Shown in pieces: positions 43,689-52,241 of a DNA stretch of 64,000 bases. Made by a program: the position numbers and the translations under genes. Origin of the DNA: Streptomyces olivaceus (GTDB lineage Bacteria > Actinomycetota > Actinomycetes > Streptomycetales > Streptomycetaceae); the NCBI RefSeq assembly GCF_000721235.1, contig NZ_JOFH01000004.1, positions 304,323-368,322 of the forward strand, given 5' to 3'. The notes beneath the pieces were generated by a model, which was not told where the DNA came from, ran no database searches, and saw only the letters and a program-made list of their open reading frames with translations. Within the stretch, counting starts at the first letter, position 1. Every line of letters starts with the position of its first letter.

Positions 43689-45311
43689 TCACCGGCGCTT
43701 GTCGCCGGTGCGGTCGCGGCTGGTCAGGGCCCGCTGGACCCGGCTGAGGCCGTCGAACCGGTCGCGGCGGAGGGCGGCGCGCGCGGCGTTGGCGCCGGGC
43801 GCCCCGTGCACGCCGCCGCCGGGGTGGGCGCCCGAGGAGGCGAGGAAGAGACCGGCCACCGGCGTCTCGGGCCGCCCGGTGCCGGGCACGGGCCGGAAGA
43901 CGAGCTGCTGGTGCATGGCGGTGGTGCCGCCGTTGATCGCGCCGCCCTCCAGGTTGGCGTCCATGGCCTGGAGCGTCGGCGGGGCGAGGACGCGACGGGC
44001 CCGGACCAGGGCCCGGAACCCGGGGGCGAACCGCTCCACGTGGCGCTCGACCCGGTCGGCCATCAGCTCCCGCTCCCTGCCGTCCCAGCTCCCGGTGATG
44101 CCCTCCTCGCCGGCGTCGGCCCTGATGTGGTGGGGAACGTGGGTGTAGGCCCAGGCGGACTCCGTGCCGCGCGGCGAGCGGGACGGGTCGGACGTCGTCA
44201 TCTGGCCGAACAGGGAGAAGGGCCGGTCGGGCACCTGCCGCATGGCGATCTGGGCGGCGAACCGGGTCAGTTCGTCGAGGCCGTCGGCCAGGTGCACGGT
44301 TCCGGCCCCCGCCGCCGGCTCGCACCGCCACGGCACGGGCCCGTCCAGCGCCCAGTCCACCTTGAAGGTCGCGAAGTCCCACTGGAAGCGCCGTACGTCG
44401 GTCAGGACCTGGTCCGGCAGGTCCGCCGGGGCGACGAGTCCGCCGTAGAGGGCGGGTACGGACACGTCCGCGAGGACGGCTCGCCGGGCGGTCACCGTCT
44501 CCCCGTCGGCCGTGCGGACACCGGCCGCCCGCCGCGCGCGGACCAGGACCCGCTCCACCCGGCGCCCGCAGCTCACGACGCCTCCGCGGGCCCGCAGCCG
44601 GCGCACCAGCGCCTCGGTGAGGGCGCCGGCCCCGCCGACCGGTACGGGGAATCCGTAGGTCTGTCCGAGCATCGACATCAGCCAGCCGAAGCCGCCGCTG
44701 CCCGCTGCCTCGGGGGCCAGGTCGGCGTGCAGGGCGTTGCCGGCCAGCAGCAGGCGCCCGCCCTCCCCGCGGAACTCCTCCTCACCCATGCGGCGCACCG
44801 GCAGGACCAGGGTGCGCGCCAGCCTGAGTCCGCCCCCGCCGCGGAGCCTCAGGGCGAGCCGGGCGCCGGCGCGGACGGGCGGGAAGGGGGTGAACAGGGC
44901 GTCCACGATGTCGGCACGGTAGCGGTCCCACACCCCGTGCAGCCGCTCCCAGGCGGCACCGTCGCCGGGCGCGAAGGCCTCCAGGGAGGCGGCGGTGGCG
45001 GCGACGTCACGGTCGAGGACGGCGCATGTGCCGTCGCTCAGGGGATGGGCCAGTACGTGCGGGGCGTGGGACCAGCGCAGCCCGTGGTCCTCCAGATCCA
45101 GTCCGCGCAGGACCGGGGAGGCGGCGGCGAGCGGGTAGAAGGAGCTGAACAGGTCGTTGACGAACCCGGGGGCGACCTCGCTGTCGTGCCGCACGGCGCC
45201 GCCGGGCTCCGGCTGCTCCTCCAGGACCGTCACGCTCCAGCCGGCGTCCGCCAGCAGGTTCGCCGCCACGAGTCCGTTGGGGCCGGCTCCGATCACGACG
45301 GCGTCAGGCAC
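43689..45311 (-). CDS. Phytoene-desaturase-like FAD oxidoreductase
   Basis: A 540-residue NAD(P)/FAD-dependent oxidoreductase of the CrtI/PYROXD2 superfamily. The N-terminal motif is AVVIGAGPNGLVAANLLADAG, followed by EEQPEPGGAVRHDSE. The C-terminal flavin site is GLFLASSGAHPGGGVHGAPGANAA. LMSMLGQTYGFPVPVGGAGALTEALVRRL is the central conserved stretch. Its substrate is unknown; the setting beside crt genes suggests an isoprenoid or lipid. GTG at 45311 lies within the end of the SRPBCC gene (8-bp overlap), so the two are co-translated. Confidence 0.88.
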   Translation of the reverse strand: MPDAVVIGAGPNGLVAANLLADAGWSVTVLEEQPEPGGAVRHDSEVAPGFVNDLFSSFYPLAAASPVLRGLDLEDHGLRWSHAPHVLAHPLSDGTCAVLDRDVAATAASLEAFAPGDGAAWERLHGVWDRYRADIVDALFTPFPPVRAGARLALRLRGGGGLRLARTLVLPVRRMGEEEFRGEGGRLLLAGNALHADLAPEAAGSGGFGWLMSMLGQTYGFPVPVGGAGALTEALVRRLRARGGVVSCGRRVERVLVRARRAAGVRTADGETVTARRAVLADVSVPALYGGLVAPADLPDQVLTDVRRFQWDFATFKVDWALDGPVPWRCEPAAGAGTVHLADGLDELTRFAAQIAMRQVPDRPFSLFGQMTTSDPSRSPRGTESAWAYTHVPHHIRADAGEEGITGSWDGRERELMADRVERHVERFAPGFRALVRARRVLAPPTLQAMDANLEGGAINGGTTAMHQQLVFRPVPGTGRPETPVAGLFLASSGAHPGGGVHGAPGANAARAALRRDRFDGLSRVQRALTSRDRTGDKRR

Positions 45312-45810
45312 GGCCGCCCCCGTGTCCGTACCTCACCGAACCGGCGGTGTCCGACGGGTCGGGGCGGCACTGCCCACCGGCCTCGGCCTCGCAGAGGTGG
45401 GCGAGCCGGGCCAGCATCGCGCGGTGGCGGATCTGGATGAGCGCCTCGACCCCCACGTTGTGCATCAGGCCGCCGGGGCCGCGCAGCGGGTGCTCGTCCA
45501 CGATGACCAGGCACTGCTCGCCCCAGGGACGCAGTTCGACGGAGATCCGGCCGGTGCCCAGCCGGCCCGCCTTCGCCTCGATCTCCAGCAGCGACCCCTC
45601 CACCATGTGCCGCACGACCGACTCGTTGGTCAGCCGCAGCGGTCCGAGCCGTACCTCGTAGGCGATCGTCGCACCGGTCCGCGGCCACTGTCCGGACCTG
45701 GGGGTGACCTCCGAGGGGCCCACCACCCACCGCGCGTACTGGCTCCCGTCCGCGAGGACGTCCCACACCGCCTGCGGGGTCGCCTGGATCAACCGATGCC
45801 GAACCGCCAC
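45304..45810 (-). CDS. SRPBCC (START-like) family protein
   Basis: A 168-residue ligand-binding protein of the polyketide-cyclase/START-like superfamily. It begins VAVRHRLIQATPQAVWDVLADGSQYARWV, the usual first strand and helices. LVIVDEHPLRGPGG and a C-terminal helix ALIQIRHRAMLARLAHLCE complete the helix-grip fold. GTG at 45810 has GGGAGG 5 nt upstream; the longer reading to 45870 lacks this. Overlap with the flavoprotein gene suggests that it supplies or holds a hydrophobic substrate for that enzyme. Confidence 0.83.
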   Translation of the reverse strand: MAVRHRLIQATPQAVWDVLADGSQYARWVVGPSEVTPRSGQWPRTGATIAYEVRLGPLRLTNESVVRHMVEGSLLEIEAKAGRLGTGRISVELRPWGEQCLVIVDEHPLRGPGGLMHNVGVEALIQIRHRAMLARLAHLCEAEAGGQCRPDPSDTAGSVRYGHGGGRA

Positions 45811-45904
45811 GTGTGCCTCCCGCGTCCGGTAACCGCCACTGCACGACGCTGCACTGAGTGCCCCGTGCACGGCGGGCCAACCCGGTGGCGGTGCCTCGGG
45901 GGCG

Positions 45905-45950
45905 CCCTGACATCTCTCAGGTACCGGCCGGCCCCGTGCCCGCCTAGCGT
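45905..45950 (+). promoter_or_regulatory. Palindromic promoter A of small secreted protein gene
   Basis: CCCTGACATCTCTCAGGT (45905-45922) is an 18-bp inverted repeat with arms CCTGA/TCAGG. After exactly 22 bp comes CCTAGCGT, with TAGCGT at 45945-45950 as a -10. The same arrangement, with the same 22-bp gap, occurs at 52966-53011. The symmetry suits a NarL/LuxR-type response regulator, which is an inference. Confidence 0.65.
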
Positions 45951-46052
45951 CTCGGACGGGGACGGCCTACGGGGGTGGCTCGTCCCCGACACAAAGAGAG
46001 ACGGACGAGAGACGGACGCGGACGCCGAGGCGGCCGCGGGAAACGGGGACCG

Positions 46053-46502
46053 ATGAACCGCCGATCGATCACGACACTGCTGGCCGCCGGGGGCGCGGCC
46101 GCCGCACTCGCGCTGACCGCCGTACCGGCCCAGGCCGCCTCCTTCCAGGGCGGGAACTACGGCGCCTACGGGATGGAGGGGCAGTACCCCACCGTCTCCG
46201 GTTGCGCCGGGACGTTCAAGCAGGTGGGCTCCACCCGGTACGCGGAGGGGATGGCGCTGAAGTACTTCTACTCCGACAAGTGCGGGTCGTTCGCCCGGAT
46301 CGAGAACTCCCGGGCCAACTGCGCCGCCGTCCTGGAACGGTCGGACTCCGGCGCCGGGCGTGCCGACGGCTGGGTCTCGGAGACCGTCGACCCGGGCATC
46401 GGCTACGCCTACTCGAAGATCGGCAACAATCTGAACGGCCGGGTCTCGCGGGCCCTGCTCACCTGTGACGGGCACGTCTGGGCGCAGACCGGCTGGTACT
46501 GA
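46053..46502 (+). CDS. Small secreted cysteine-containing protein
   Basis: A 149-residue exported protein. Signal peptide MNRRSITTLLAAGGAAAALA leads to a probable cleavage after VPAQA-A (about residue 28). The mature part has four Cys residues (SGCAG, SDKCGS, RANCAA, LTCDG) that could form two disulfides. LKYFYSDKCGSFARIEN weakly recalls the DUF2690 pattern, but I cannot assign a family. It is controlled by palindromic promoter A and ends at a 23-bp-stem terminator. It diverges from the SRPBCC gene. Confidence 0.8.
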   Translation: MNRRSITTLLAAGGAAAALALTAVPAQAASFQGGNYGAYGMEGQYPTVSGCAGTFKQVGSTRYAEGMALKYFYSDKCGSFARIENSRANCAAVLERSDSGAGRADGWVSETVDPGIGYAYSKIGNNLNGRVSRALLTCDGHVWAQTGWY

Positions 46503-46532
46503 CCGCCCCGGCGCACCACCGCGCCGTACGGC

Positions 46533-46585
46533 CGCGACGGACTGTGCCGGCCGCCTTGTCCAGGCGGCCGGCACAGTCCGTCGCG
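46533..46585 (+). terminator. Very strong hairpin terminator
   Basis: A perfect 23-bp stem (46533-46555 with 46563-46585) and a 7-nt loop TTGTCCA begin 30 bp after the secreted protein stop. It isolates this gene from the protease gene. Confidence 0.92.
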
Positions 46586-46689
46586 GGAGGGACCGGCCGG
46601 GAGCCCGGCACACGGTCACCTGAAACTGAAAGATCCTGCATTGGCATGGACCTGATGGATGCATGCTGGCTAAGCTCGAAGCGACCCGA

Positions 46690-46703
46690 TGAGAGCGCTC
46701 TCA
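46690..46703. promoter_or_regulatory. LacI-type palindromic operator upstream of protease gene
   Basis: TGAGAGCGCTCTCA is a perfect 14-bp palindrome with the CGCT-centred form of Streptomyces LacI-family (CebR-like) operators. It lies 49 bp before the protease start and just after a possible -10 TAAGCT (46671-46676). The same core recurs at 56418-56433. Confidence 0.6.
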
Positions 46704-46752
46704 ACTGCGGTTGTTCCACCCCACCTTGCTGGAACGACGAAGGGCAACTCCC

Positions 46753-47922
46753 GTGAGACGCACCAGACTCAGGCATCTCGGCCTGGCCGGCCTCCTCGTG
46801 CTCGGCAGCCTCAGCGCGGTCGGCACCCTGCCGGCCTCGGCGGCCGAGGCCCCCTCCTCCTCCTCCTCGGCCGAGCAGCCGGCCTCCGCCGGCCTCCTGG
46901 ACGCCATGCAGCGCGACTTCGGCCTCACCCGGGCCGAGGCCGAGGACCGGCTCGCGGCCGAACGCGACGCCACCGACCTGGAACCCGCCGCACGCCGGGC
47001 CGCCGGAAAGGCCTTCGGCGGCTCCTGGTTCGACGCGGACGCCGGAAAACTCACCGTGGCCGTCACCTCGGACGCGGCGCCCTCGACCCTGCGGGCGGTC
47101 CGGGCCACCGGCGCCGAGATCCGCACCGTGGAGCACAGCGCACAGCAGCTGGACGCGGCCAAGGCGCGCGTCGACCGCCTCGACGCTCCGGCCGGCGTGA
47201 GCAGTTGGCACGTCGACCAGAAGGCCGGCGCCCTGGTCGTCGACGTGGTCGAGGGCCAGCGGGCTGACAACGATGTCCAGAGCTTCGTGAAGCAGGCCCG
47301 CGAGTCCGGACCGGTCACGGTGCGTACGGTGCCGTCGGCCCCGCAGACCTTCGCCGCGGGCACCGTCGGCGGCGACCCGTACTACACCGGCAACGTCCGG
47401 TGCTCCATCGGCTTCTCGGTGCACGGCGGGTTCGTCACCGCCGGTCACTGCGGGCAGGCCGGCGCGTCGGTCAGCGGCTGGGACCGCTCGTACATCGGCA
47501 CGTTCCAGGGCTCGTCCTTCCCCGACAACGACTACGCCTGGGTCAGCGTGGGCAGCGGCTGGTGGACGGTACCGGTCGTGCTCGGCTGGGGCACGGTCTC
47601 CGACCAGCTCGTGCGCGGCTCGAACGTGGCACCCGTGGGCGCCTCGATCTGCCGCTCCGGTTCCACCACCCACTGGCACTGCGGCACCGTCCTCGCCCAC
47701 AACCAGACGGTGAACTACAGCGACGGCGCGGTGGTGCACCAGCTGACCAAGACCAGCGTGTGCGCCGAGGGCGGCGACTCCGGCGGCTCCTTCATCAGCG
47801 GTGACCAGGCTCAGGGTGTCACCTCCGGTGGCTGGGGCAACTGCTCCAGCGGCGGGGAGACCTGGTACCAGCCGGTCAACGAGATCCTGAACCGTTACGG
47901 GCTGACCCTCCAAACGGCCTGA
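46753..47922 (+). CDS. Streptogrisin-like secreted serine protease (S1 family)
   Basis: A 389-residue preproprotease. The signal peptide (about 1-30) ends near LPASAAEA. An alpha-lytic-type prodomain follows (about 45-200, including LLDAMQRDFGLTRAEAEDRL). The mature chymotrypsin-like domain begins near TVGGDPYYTGN. The triad is His in VTAGHCGQ, Asp in FPDNDYAWV and Ser in AEGGDSGGSFISGD. Paired cysteines flank His and Ser. There is no chitin-binding extension. I chose GTG at 46753, with AAGGG upstream; an ATG- or GTG-started longer form at 46711 adds non-signal residues. A LacI-type palindrome precedes it. Confidence 0.93.
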   Translation: MRRTRLRHLGLAGLLVLGSLSAVGTLPASAAEAPSSSSSAEQPASAGLLDAMQRDFGLTRAEAEDRLAAERDATDLEPAARRAAGKAFGGSWFDADAGKLTVAVTSDAAPSTLRAVRATGAEIRTVEHSAQQLDAAKARVDRLDAPAGVSSWHVDQKAGALVVDVVEGQRADNDVQSFVKQARESGPVTVRTVPSAPQTFAAGTVGGDPYYTGNVRCSIGFSVHGGFVTAGHCGQAGASVSGWDRSYIGTFQGSSFPDNDYAWVSVGSGWWTVPVVLGWGTVSDQLVRGSNVAPVGASICRSGSTTHWHCGTVLAHNQTVNYSDGAVVHQLTKTSVCAEGGDSGGSFISGDQAQGVTSGGWGNCSSGGETWYQPVNEILNRYGLTLQTA

Positions 47923-48017
47923 CCCCGCACACGGCCTGACCCTGCGTCCGGACCGCCCCCGCGAACGGACCGACCCCGCGTGCGGTTCGGCCGGAACACG
48001 GTCGGCCAGAAACGGCC

Positions 48018-48055
48018 GGGGAGAGCCCCGTCAGAGCCCTGGCGGGGCTCTCCCC
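48018..48055 (+). terminator. Hairpin terminator downstream of protease
   Basis: GGGGAGAGCCCCG (48018-48030) pairs with CGGGGCTCTCCCC (48043-48055): 13-bp perfect stem and 12-nt loop. The 95 bp between the stop and this hairpin carry no gene. Confidence 0.8.
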
Positions 48056-48068
48056 CGATGTTCGGCCC

Positions 48069-48100
48069 GGGCCTCGGCGCGTCATACGTCGCCGAGGCCC
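48069..48100 (-). terminator. Hairpin over the stop codon of the small membrane protein gene
   Basis: GGGCCTCGGCG (48069-48079) pairs with CGCCGAGGCCC (48090-48100) in a perfect 11-bp stem with a 10-nt loop. It includes the stop codon and last codons of the minus-strand gene, so coding sequence and terminator overlap. Confidence 0.65.
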
Positions 48101-48519
48101 GGCTCCGCCGGTTCGGCCCCAGTCGCGGTGCCCAGCCTGCGGTAGGCGGCCCGCGCGTGGACCAGGCGGGCCAGCGCGGTGCCCACCAGGGCGGCGCCGA
48201 GCAGGCAGGCCAGCCAGAGCGCGTCCCGCCGGCCGGCCCAGGTGAGGGTGCCGGCCGGCGGTATGGCGAAGCCGTTGAGGGACAGCCAGCACAGGAGCGC
48301 CGTGCCCGGGGCGGCCGTGAACCGGGCGCAGAGGCCCAGCAGCGCCGCCAGCAGGGAGAGCGCGACGAGAGCAGGACCCGGACGCCCGGCGCCCACGGTG
48401 CCGTTGAGGAGTGCCACCAGAGTGAGGGCGCCGCCGAAGGCCCCGGCCCAGACCAGCGGAGCCGCCACCGGCCGGGGGACGGGTCTGGCACCGCTGGCCA
48501 GGGGCACCCACTCGATCAT
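48082..48519 (-). CDS. Four-helix membrane protein resembling the KdpD DUF4118 domain
   Basis: A 145-residue protein with four predicted transmembrane helices at about residues 18-38, 48-66, 73-90 and 100-120. The pattern ALVALSLLAALLGLCARF, then LSLNGFAIPPAGTLTWAGRRDALWLACLLGAALV, resembles the membrane domain of KdpD-type sensor kinases, but no kinase part follows. GGAAGGAG precedes the ATG at 48519. It ends in ATGAEPAEPGLGDV. Function is unknown; it may be a free-standing sensor or accessory domain. Confidence 0.72.
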   Translation of the reverse strand: MIEWVPLASGARPVPRPVAAPLVWAGAFGGALTLVALLNGTVGAGRPGPALVALSLLAALLGLCARFTAAPGTALLCWLSLNGFAIPPAGTLTWAGRRDALWLACLLGAALVGTALARLVHARAAYRRLGTATGAEPAEPGLGDV

Positions 48520-48691
48520 GCTGACGGCTCCTTCCGGTCCCGGACGGGCCGACCACGACGTCGGACACCGACCCTGTGGGCAGATTGTCCCACCGGCACC
48601 TGCGGCGCCTCCCCGGACGGGGCGACGACCGGCCACTCGGGCCGCCCGGCACCCGGCGACCGGACGCCGTACGGGTCGCCCCGAGGAGCCC

Positions 48692-49978
48692 TTAGCGGTC
48701 CGCCTCCGCGTGCTCCCTGACCGGTTCGGGTTCCGTACGGACCGGCGGGCTCGCCCCGTCCCCGGTGTCGGCGCCCGGTGCCGTGGTCTCCCACCGCGCC
48801 CCGGGGAACAGCCTGGCAGCCGCGCGCAGGCCCTCGGCGAGCACGTGCGCCCGTGCCGCGACGATGGGCCCGAGGACGGCGAGCACGAGGACGTACCCCG
48901 CGATGAAGGGGGCGAGCCGCGCGTCGAGTCCGGCGCCGGCGGCCATGGCGGCCAGGATCAGCGCGAACTCGCCGCGGGCGACCAGGGTGGTGGCGATCTC
49001 GGCGGCGGGCTGGGCACCGTAGCGGTAGACCCGGGCGACACACAGACCGGCGGCGATGTTCATGACGATGGTCAGTACCGCCGCCGCGGCGACCGGACCG
49101 GCGACGGAGGCGATGTCACCGGGGTCGATGGCGAGGCCGAAAGCGAAGAAGAAGATGGCCGCGAAGGCGTCCCGGAGCGGGTGCACCAGTTCGCGGATCC
49201 GGGGCCCGGAGGGAGTGCCGGCGAGGATCAGGCCGACCATGAACGCCCCGATGGCGTCGGCCACGCCCAGCACTTCGGAGACACCGGCGACGAGCACCGC
49301 GGCGCCGAGGAAGCTGATGACGAGGAGTTCGTTGTCCCGCGTGTGGATCAGCCGGCCCACGAGCCGGGTGCCGTAGCGCGCCGCGGCGGCCAGCACCAGC
49401 AGGAAGCCGAAGGCCTTGCCCGCCTGCAGGGCGATGTCCGCGAAACCGTGGGCGCCCGCGATGATCGGCTGCAGCGCGGCCAGGTAGAGCGCGAGGAAGA
49501 CGTCCTCCACGACGATGACGCCGAGGATCAGCCGGGTCTCCGGGCGGCCGATCCGGCCCAGATCGATGAGGATCTTGGTGACGATCGCGGAGGAGGAGAT
49601 GCCGAGCACGCCCGCGAGCACCAGCGCCTCGCGCATGCCCCAGCCGAGGACGAACCCGAAGACGAGCCCGGCGCCGACGTTCAGGAGCAGGTAGATGCCG
49701 CCGGCGGTCAGCAGCCGCCTGCCGCCGCGCTTGAGGTCGTCGAGGTGGAACTCCAGGCCCAGGTAGAACAGGAGCAGCACCAGCCCGAGCGCCGAGAGCA
49801 TCTCGAAGTCGTGCGCGTCCTCGACGAGTACGAGACCCGGGGTGTGGGGGCCGAGCAGGATGCCGGCGAGCATGAACAGGGGAATCGTCGGAAGTCCGAT
49901 CCTGCCGCCGAGGCGGGCGAGGAGCGCGGCGGCGAGGAAGGCGCCGCCCATGGCGAGCAGGGTGTCAGCGTGTCCCAC
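48692..49978 (-). CDS. Cation:proton antiporter (CPA2/Kef-type)
   Basis: A 428-residue antiporter with about 12 helices. ILLGPHTPGLVLVEDAHDF and LLFYLGLEFHLDDLKRGGRR are CPA2 blocks, ISSSAIVTKILIDLGR is the discontinuous helix and VVARGEFALILAAMA is the conserved late helix. It exchanges K+ or Na+ for protons across the cell membrane. The acidic 40-residue C-terminus has no TrkA-N or TrkA-C regulatory domain, and no regulatory-subunit gene is adjacent. GTG at 49978 is the start. The upstream region contains a 14-bp tandem repeat. Confidence 0.9.
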   Translation of the reverse strand: MGHADTLLAMGGAFLAAALLARLGGRIGLPTIPLFMLAGILLGPHTPGLVLVEDAHDFEMLSALGLVLLLFYLGLEFHLDDLKRGGRRLLTAGGIYLLLNVGAGLVFGFVLGWGMREALVLAGVLGISSSAIVTKILIDLGRIGRPETRLILGVIVVEDVFLALYLAALQPIIAGAHGFADIALQAGKAFGFLLVLAAAARYGTRLVGRLIHTRDNELLVISFLGAAVLVAGVSEVLGVADAIGAFMVGLILAGTPSGPRIRELVHPLRDAFAAIFFFAFGLAIDPGDIASVAGPVAAAAVLTIVMNIAAGLCVARVYRYGAQPAAEIATTLVARGEFALILAAMAAGAGLDARLAPFIAGYVLVLAVLGPIVAARAHVLAEGLRAAARLFPGARWETTAPGADTGDGASPPVRTEPEPVREHAEADR

Positions 49979-50974
49979 GGGTCACCGCCCCCAGGCGCGC
50001 GGCGGGTGGGCAGGGCTTCACTTGACGGGGATGGATGCGCATTCTCCTTCATCTGTGGTGCGTAGTCGGTGGTGCGTCGTCGGTGGTGCGTAGTCGTCCG
50101 CGGGGCGTCGTGGCCCGCGGTGCGTCGTCATCCGTGGGGCGTCAGTGCCTGCGGCGCGGCGGGTTCCGTGCTGCGTGGTCGTCCGGTCTGCTGCGTCGTC
50201 GTCCGGGTACGTGATCGGGCGGGCGGTCGGGTAGTCGGACGCCGCCCACCGGCGTCGGCGCGCCGTGACACCGCTCGCGGGATCCGGTCGGACAGAGGGC
50301 ACCGGTCACCGCGGCACCCGGGTGCGAACGGCACCCGGTACGGACCATGCGGCAACGCCCGCCGGCCGACGGGATGTGCCTCATCGCGACATCCCCGGCC
50401 CTGCGTCCCCCGGCCCACGGACAAGGCCCCCGGGCGGCGTCGGTCCACGGTCACACGCCGGGCCCGCACGCGGCCATCGGGGACGGCACCCAGATGATCC
50501 GGTGGCCGACACCCATTGCCGGCCGAAGCCGCCGGGTGCGCGGCGGCGCCGAGGGAGGATGCGCCGCGGCCGACTCGGGGATACCGGCCGCGGCGCTTCC
50601 CACGCCCCGGTCACGGGAGGACGACGCGCCCGGAGCATGTACGGCGTCTTCCCCCCGTCACCATCCTGAGACTGCGCCGGCCGGGTGATCGTCGCACCCC
50701 GGGTCGCCCCGGCACACGGCGCCCCTGTTCGGCCGACGCACACGGCATGGGGCCTGCCGGGCTACGGCCTCGCCCGCCGCCTGCACGGCGTACGTCAGGG
50801 GCATCGCCCGCGCCGGACGGGGTCCGCGAGTGGCGGCCACGGCACCGGAGGGGAACGGAGCAAGGGTTTCGCCAGGACAGCGGCCCGCCCGGCCCCCGGT
50901 AAGGCGCCCGCGACGTACCGCCGTCGGACCGCGTGCGCCGTGCGGCGTGCGGCGATCGGCGTAAGGCGATCGGG
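49979..50974. other. About 1 kb without a supported gene
   Basis: Between the antiporter start and the end of the prenyl synthase gene no reading frame looks like a protein. All long frames are rich in Arg, Pro, Gly and Ala without recognisable motifs. The left part (50055-50215) is a degenerate run of GTGGTGCGT-like repeats. The right part has only short GC-rich palindromes. It could hold a non-coding RNA or decayed genes, but I see no direct evidence. Confidence 0.6.
50055..50096. repeat. 14-bp tandem repeat, three copies, in a longer degenerate repeat tract
   Basis: GTGGTGCGTAGTCG (50055-50068), the same with one change (50069-50082), then the first form again (50083-50096). Looser copies such as GGTGCGTCGTC continue to about 50215. 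It lies directly upstream of the antiporter gene. Confidence 0.9.
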
Positions 50975-52018
50975 TCAGGATGCCCGGCGGGTCATCGCGC
51001 AGGCCAAGTCGTGCAGTTGGCGGTGGCCGTCGACGGTCGGCCGGGCCAGCGACAGGGACCGCAGCGCTGCCGCCATCTGACGGCGTGCCTCCCCCTCGGC
51101 CGCCTGCCGTCCGCCCGCGTCCTCCACCAGGCGGCGCGCCAGGTCGACCTCGGCGTCCTCCATCGGGTGGGACGCGCGGTACAGCTCGCGCAGCCGTCCG
51201 GCCGCCGCGCCCGGGGCGGTGAGGGCCGCCACCACCGGCAGCGACTTCTTGCGTGCGGCCAGGTCGGCACCGACCGGCTTGCCGCTGCAGGCGGTGTGCC
51301 CCCAGATGCCGAGGATGTCGTCGGCGCACTGGAAGGCCACGCCGAGGTGCCGGCCGAACTCCCGCAGGCCGCCCACCCGGACGGTGTCGGCGCCGGCCAG
51401 CGCGCCGCCGAGCGCGCAGGCGCACCCGATCAGGGAGCCGGTCTTGCCGACGGCCATCGCAAGGTAGTCGGCGACCGACACCTCGTGGGCCTTTTCGAAG
51501 GCGACGTCGTGGCTCTGCCCCTCCACGAGTTCCAGCAGAGTGCTCACCAGTTCCTGCACGGCCGCACCGGCCCGTTCCGCCGGTGCCTGGGCCAGCGCGC
51601 TCAGCGCCGCCACCATCAGCGCGTCCCCGGTCAGGACCGCGGCGGGCGTCCCGAACAGGGACCAGGCGGCGGGCCGGTGGCGGCGCAGCGCGTCGCCGTC
51701 GATGACGTCGTCGTGCAGGAGCGTGAAGTCGTGCACCAGCTCGACCGCCACGGCGCCGGGCACCGCTTCCGCCGGACGCGCCCCCACCGCCGCCGCAGCC
51801 AGCAGGGTGAGCGCCGGCCGCACCGACTTGCCGCCGCCGGACGTGGAGACGCGCGGCGCTCCGTCGGCCTCGCACCAGCCCCGGTGGTACCCGGCCACCA
51901 GCCTCTCCGCGGCGGGCAGCGACTCGACGGCGGCCCGCAGGGCGGGCGACAGCATGGCGTCGACCCAGTCCAGGCGCGGGAAGGCACCTACCGGGGCCGG
52001 GTCGGTGGTCCGGGACAC
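50975..52018 (-). CDS. Polyprenyl (geranylgeranyl-type) diphosphate synthase, candidate CrtE supplier
   Basis: A 347-residue trans-prenyltransferase. The first aspartate-rich motif is LLHDDVIDGDALRRHRP and the second region is FQCADDILGIWGHTACSGKP. GKTGSLIGCACALGG lies between them. It should elongate isopentenyl and allyl diphosphates to a C15-C20 product, which would feed CrtB. The sequence looks closer to the actinobacterial polyprenyl synthases of hopanoid or encapsulin loci than to classical CrtE, so I leave the symbol open. GTG at 52018 has GAGGAG 7 nt upstream. Confidence 0.88.
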   Translation of the reverse strand: MSRTTDPAPVGAFPRLDWVDAMLSPALRAAVESLPAAERLVAGYHRGWCEADGAPRVSTSGGGKSVRPALTLLAAAAVGARPAEAVPGAVAVELVHDFTLLHDDVIDGDALRRHRPAAWSLFGTPAAVLTGDALMVAALSALAQAPAERAGAAVQELVSTLLELVEGQSHDVAFEKAHEVSVADYLAMAVGKTGSLIGCACALGGALAGADTVRVGGLREFGRHLGVAFQCADDILGIWGHTACSGKPVGADLAARKKSLPVVAALTAPGAAAGRLRELYRASHPMEDAEVDLARRLVEDAGGRQAAEGEARRQMAAALRSLSLARPTVDGHRQLHDLACAMTRRAS

Positions 52019-52201
52019 GTACTGCTCCTCACGACGGTGGGGGTACGAGGGGGCGGGGCTGCGGCCACGTTCGCACCACGCCGGGCCGACCGCCCCCGGC
52101 CAGTCAATCGGCCGGCGCCCGGGTAGGGAGGCCACGGCCGATTCACCCGGCCAAAGATCACCGGAGCGGCCCAGATCCACGACCGTGGACCGGGCACACG
52201 C

Positions 52202-52228
52202 ATCACGGATCACGGATCACGGATCACG
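52202..52228. repeat. ATCACGG heptanucleotide repeat, nearly four copies
   Basis: Three exact ATCACGG units and a fourth ending in C instead of the final G lie between the prenyl synthase start region and the next terminator. This is a simple tandem repeat. Confidence 0.9.
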
Positions 52229-52241
52229 CCGACTCCGCACA

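Noticed and set aside
45975..46052. Upstream extension of the small secreted protein to 45975
   Set aside because: It would place Arg-rich residues before the signal peptide and extend close to the promoter; the ATG at 46053 gives a normal signal sequence.
50750..50850. Minus-strand phrase MPLTYAVQAAGEAVARQ resembling the end of an ABC-2 type permease
   Set aside because: The match is under 20 residues with no supporting flanking sequence in any frame, so it may be chance.
49979..50974. Several open frames of 80-140 codons on both strands in the gene-free region
   Set aside because: All are Arg/Pro/Gly-rich without motifs or good ribosome sites, and they overlap each other, as expected for chance frames in GC-rich DNA.
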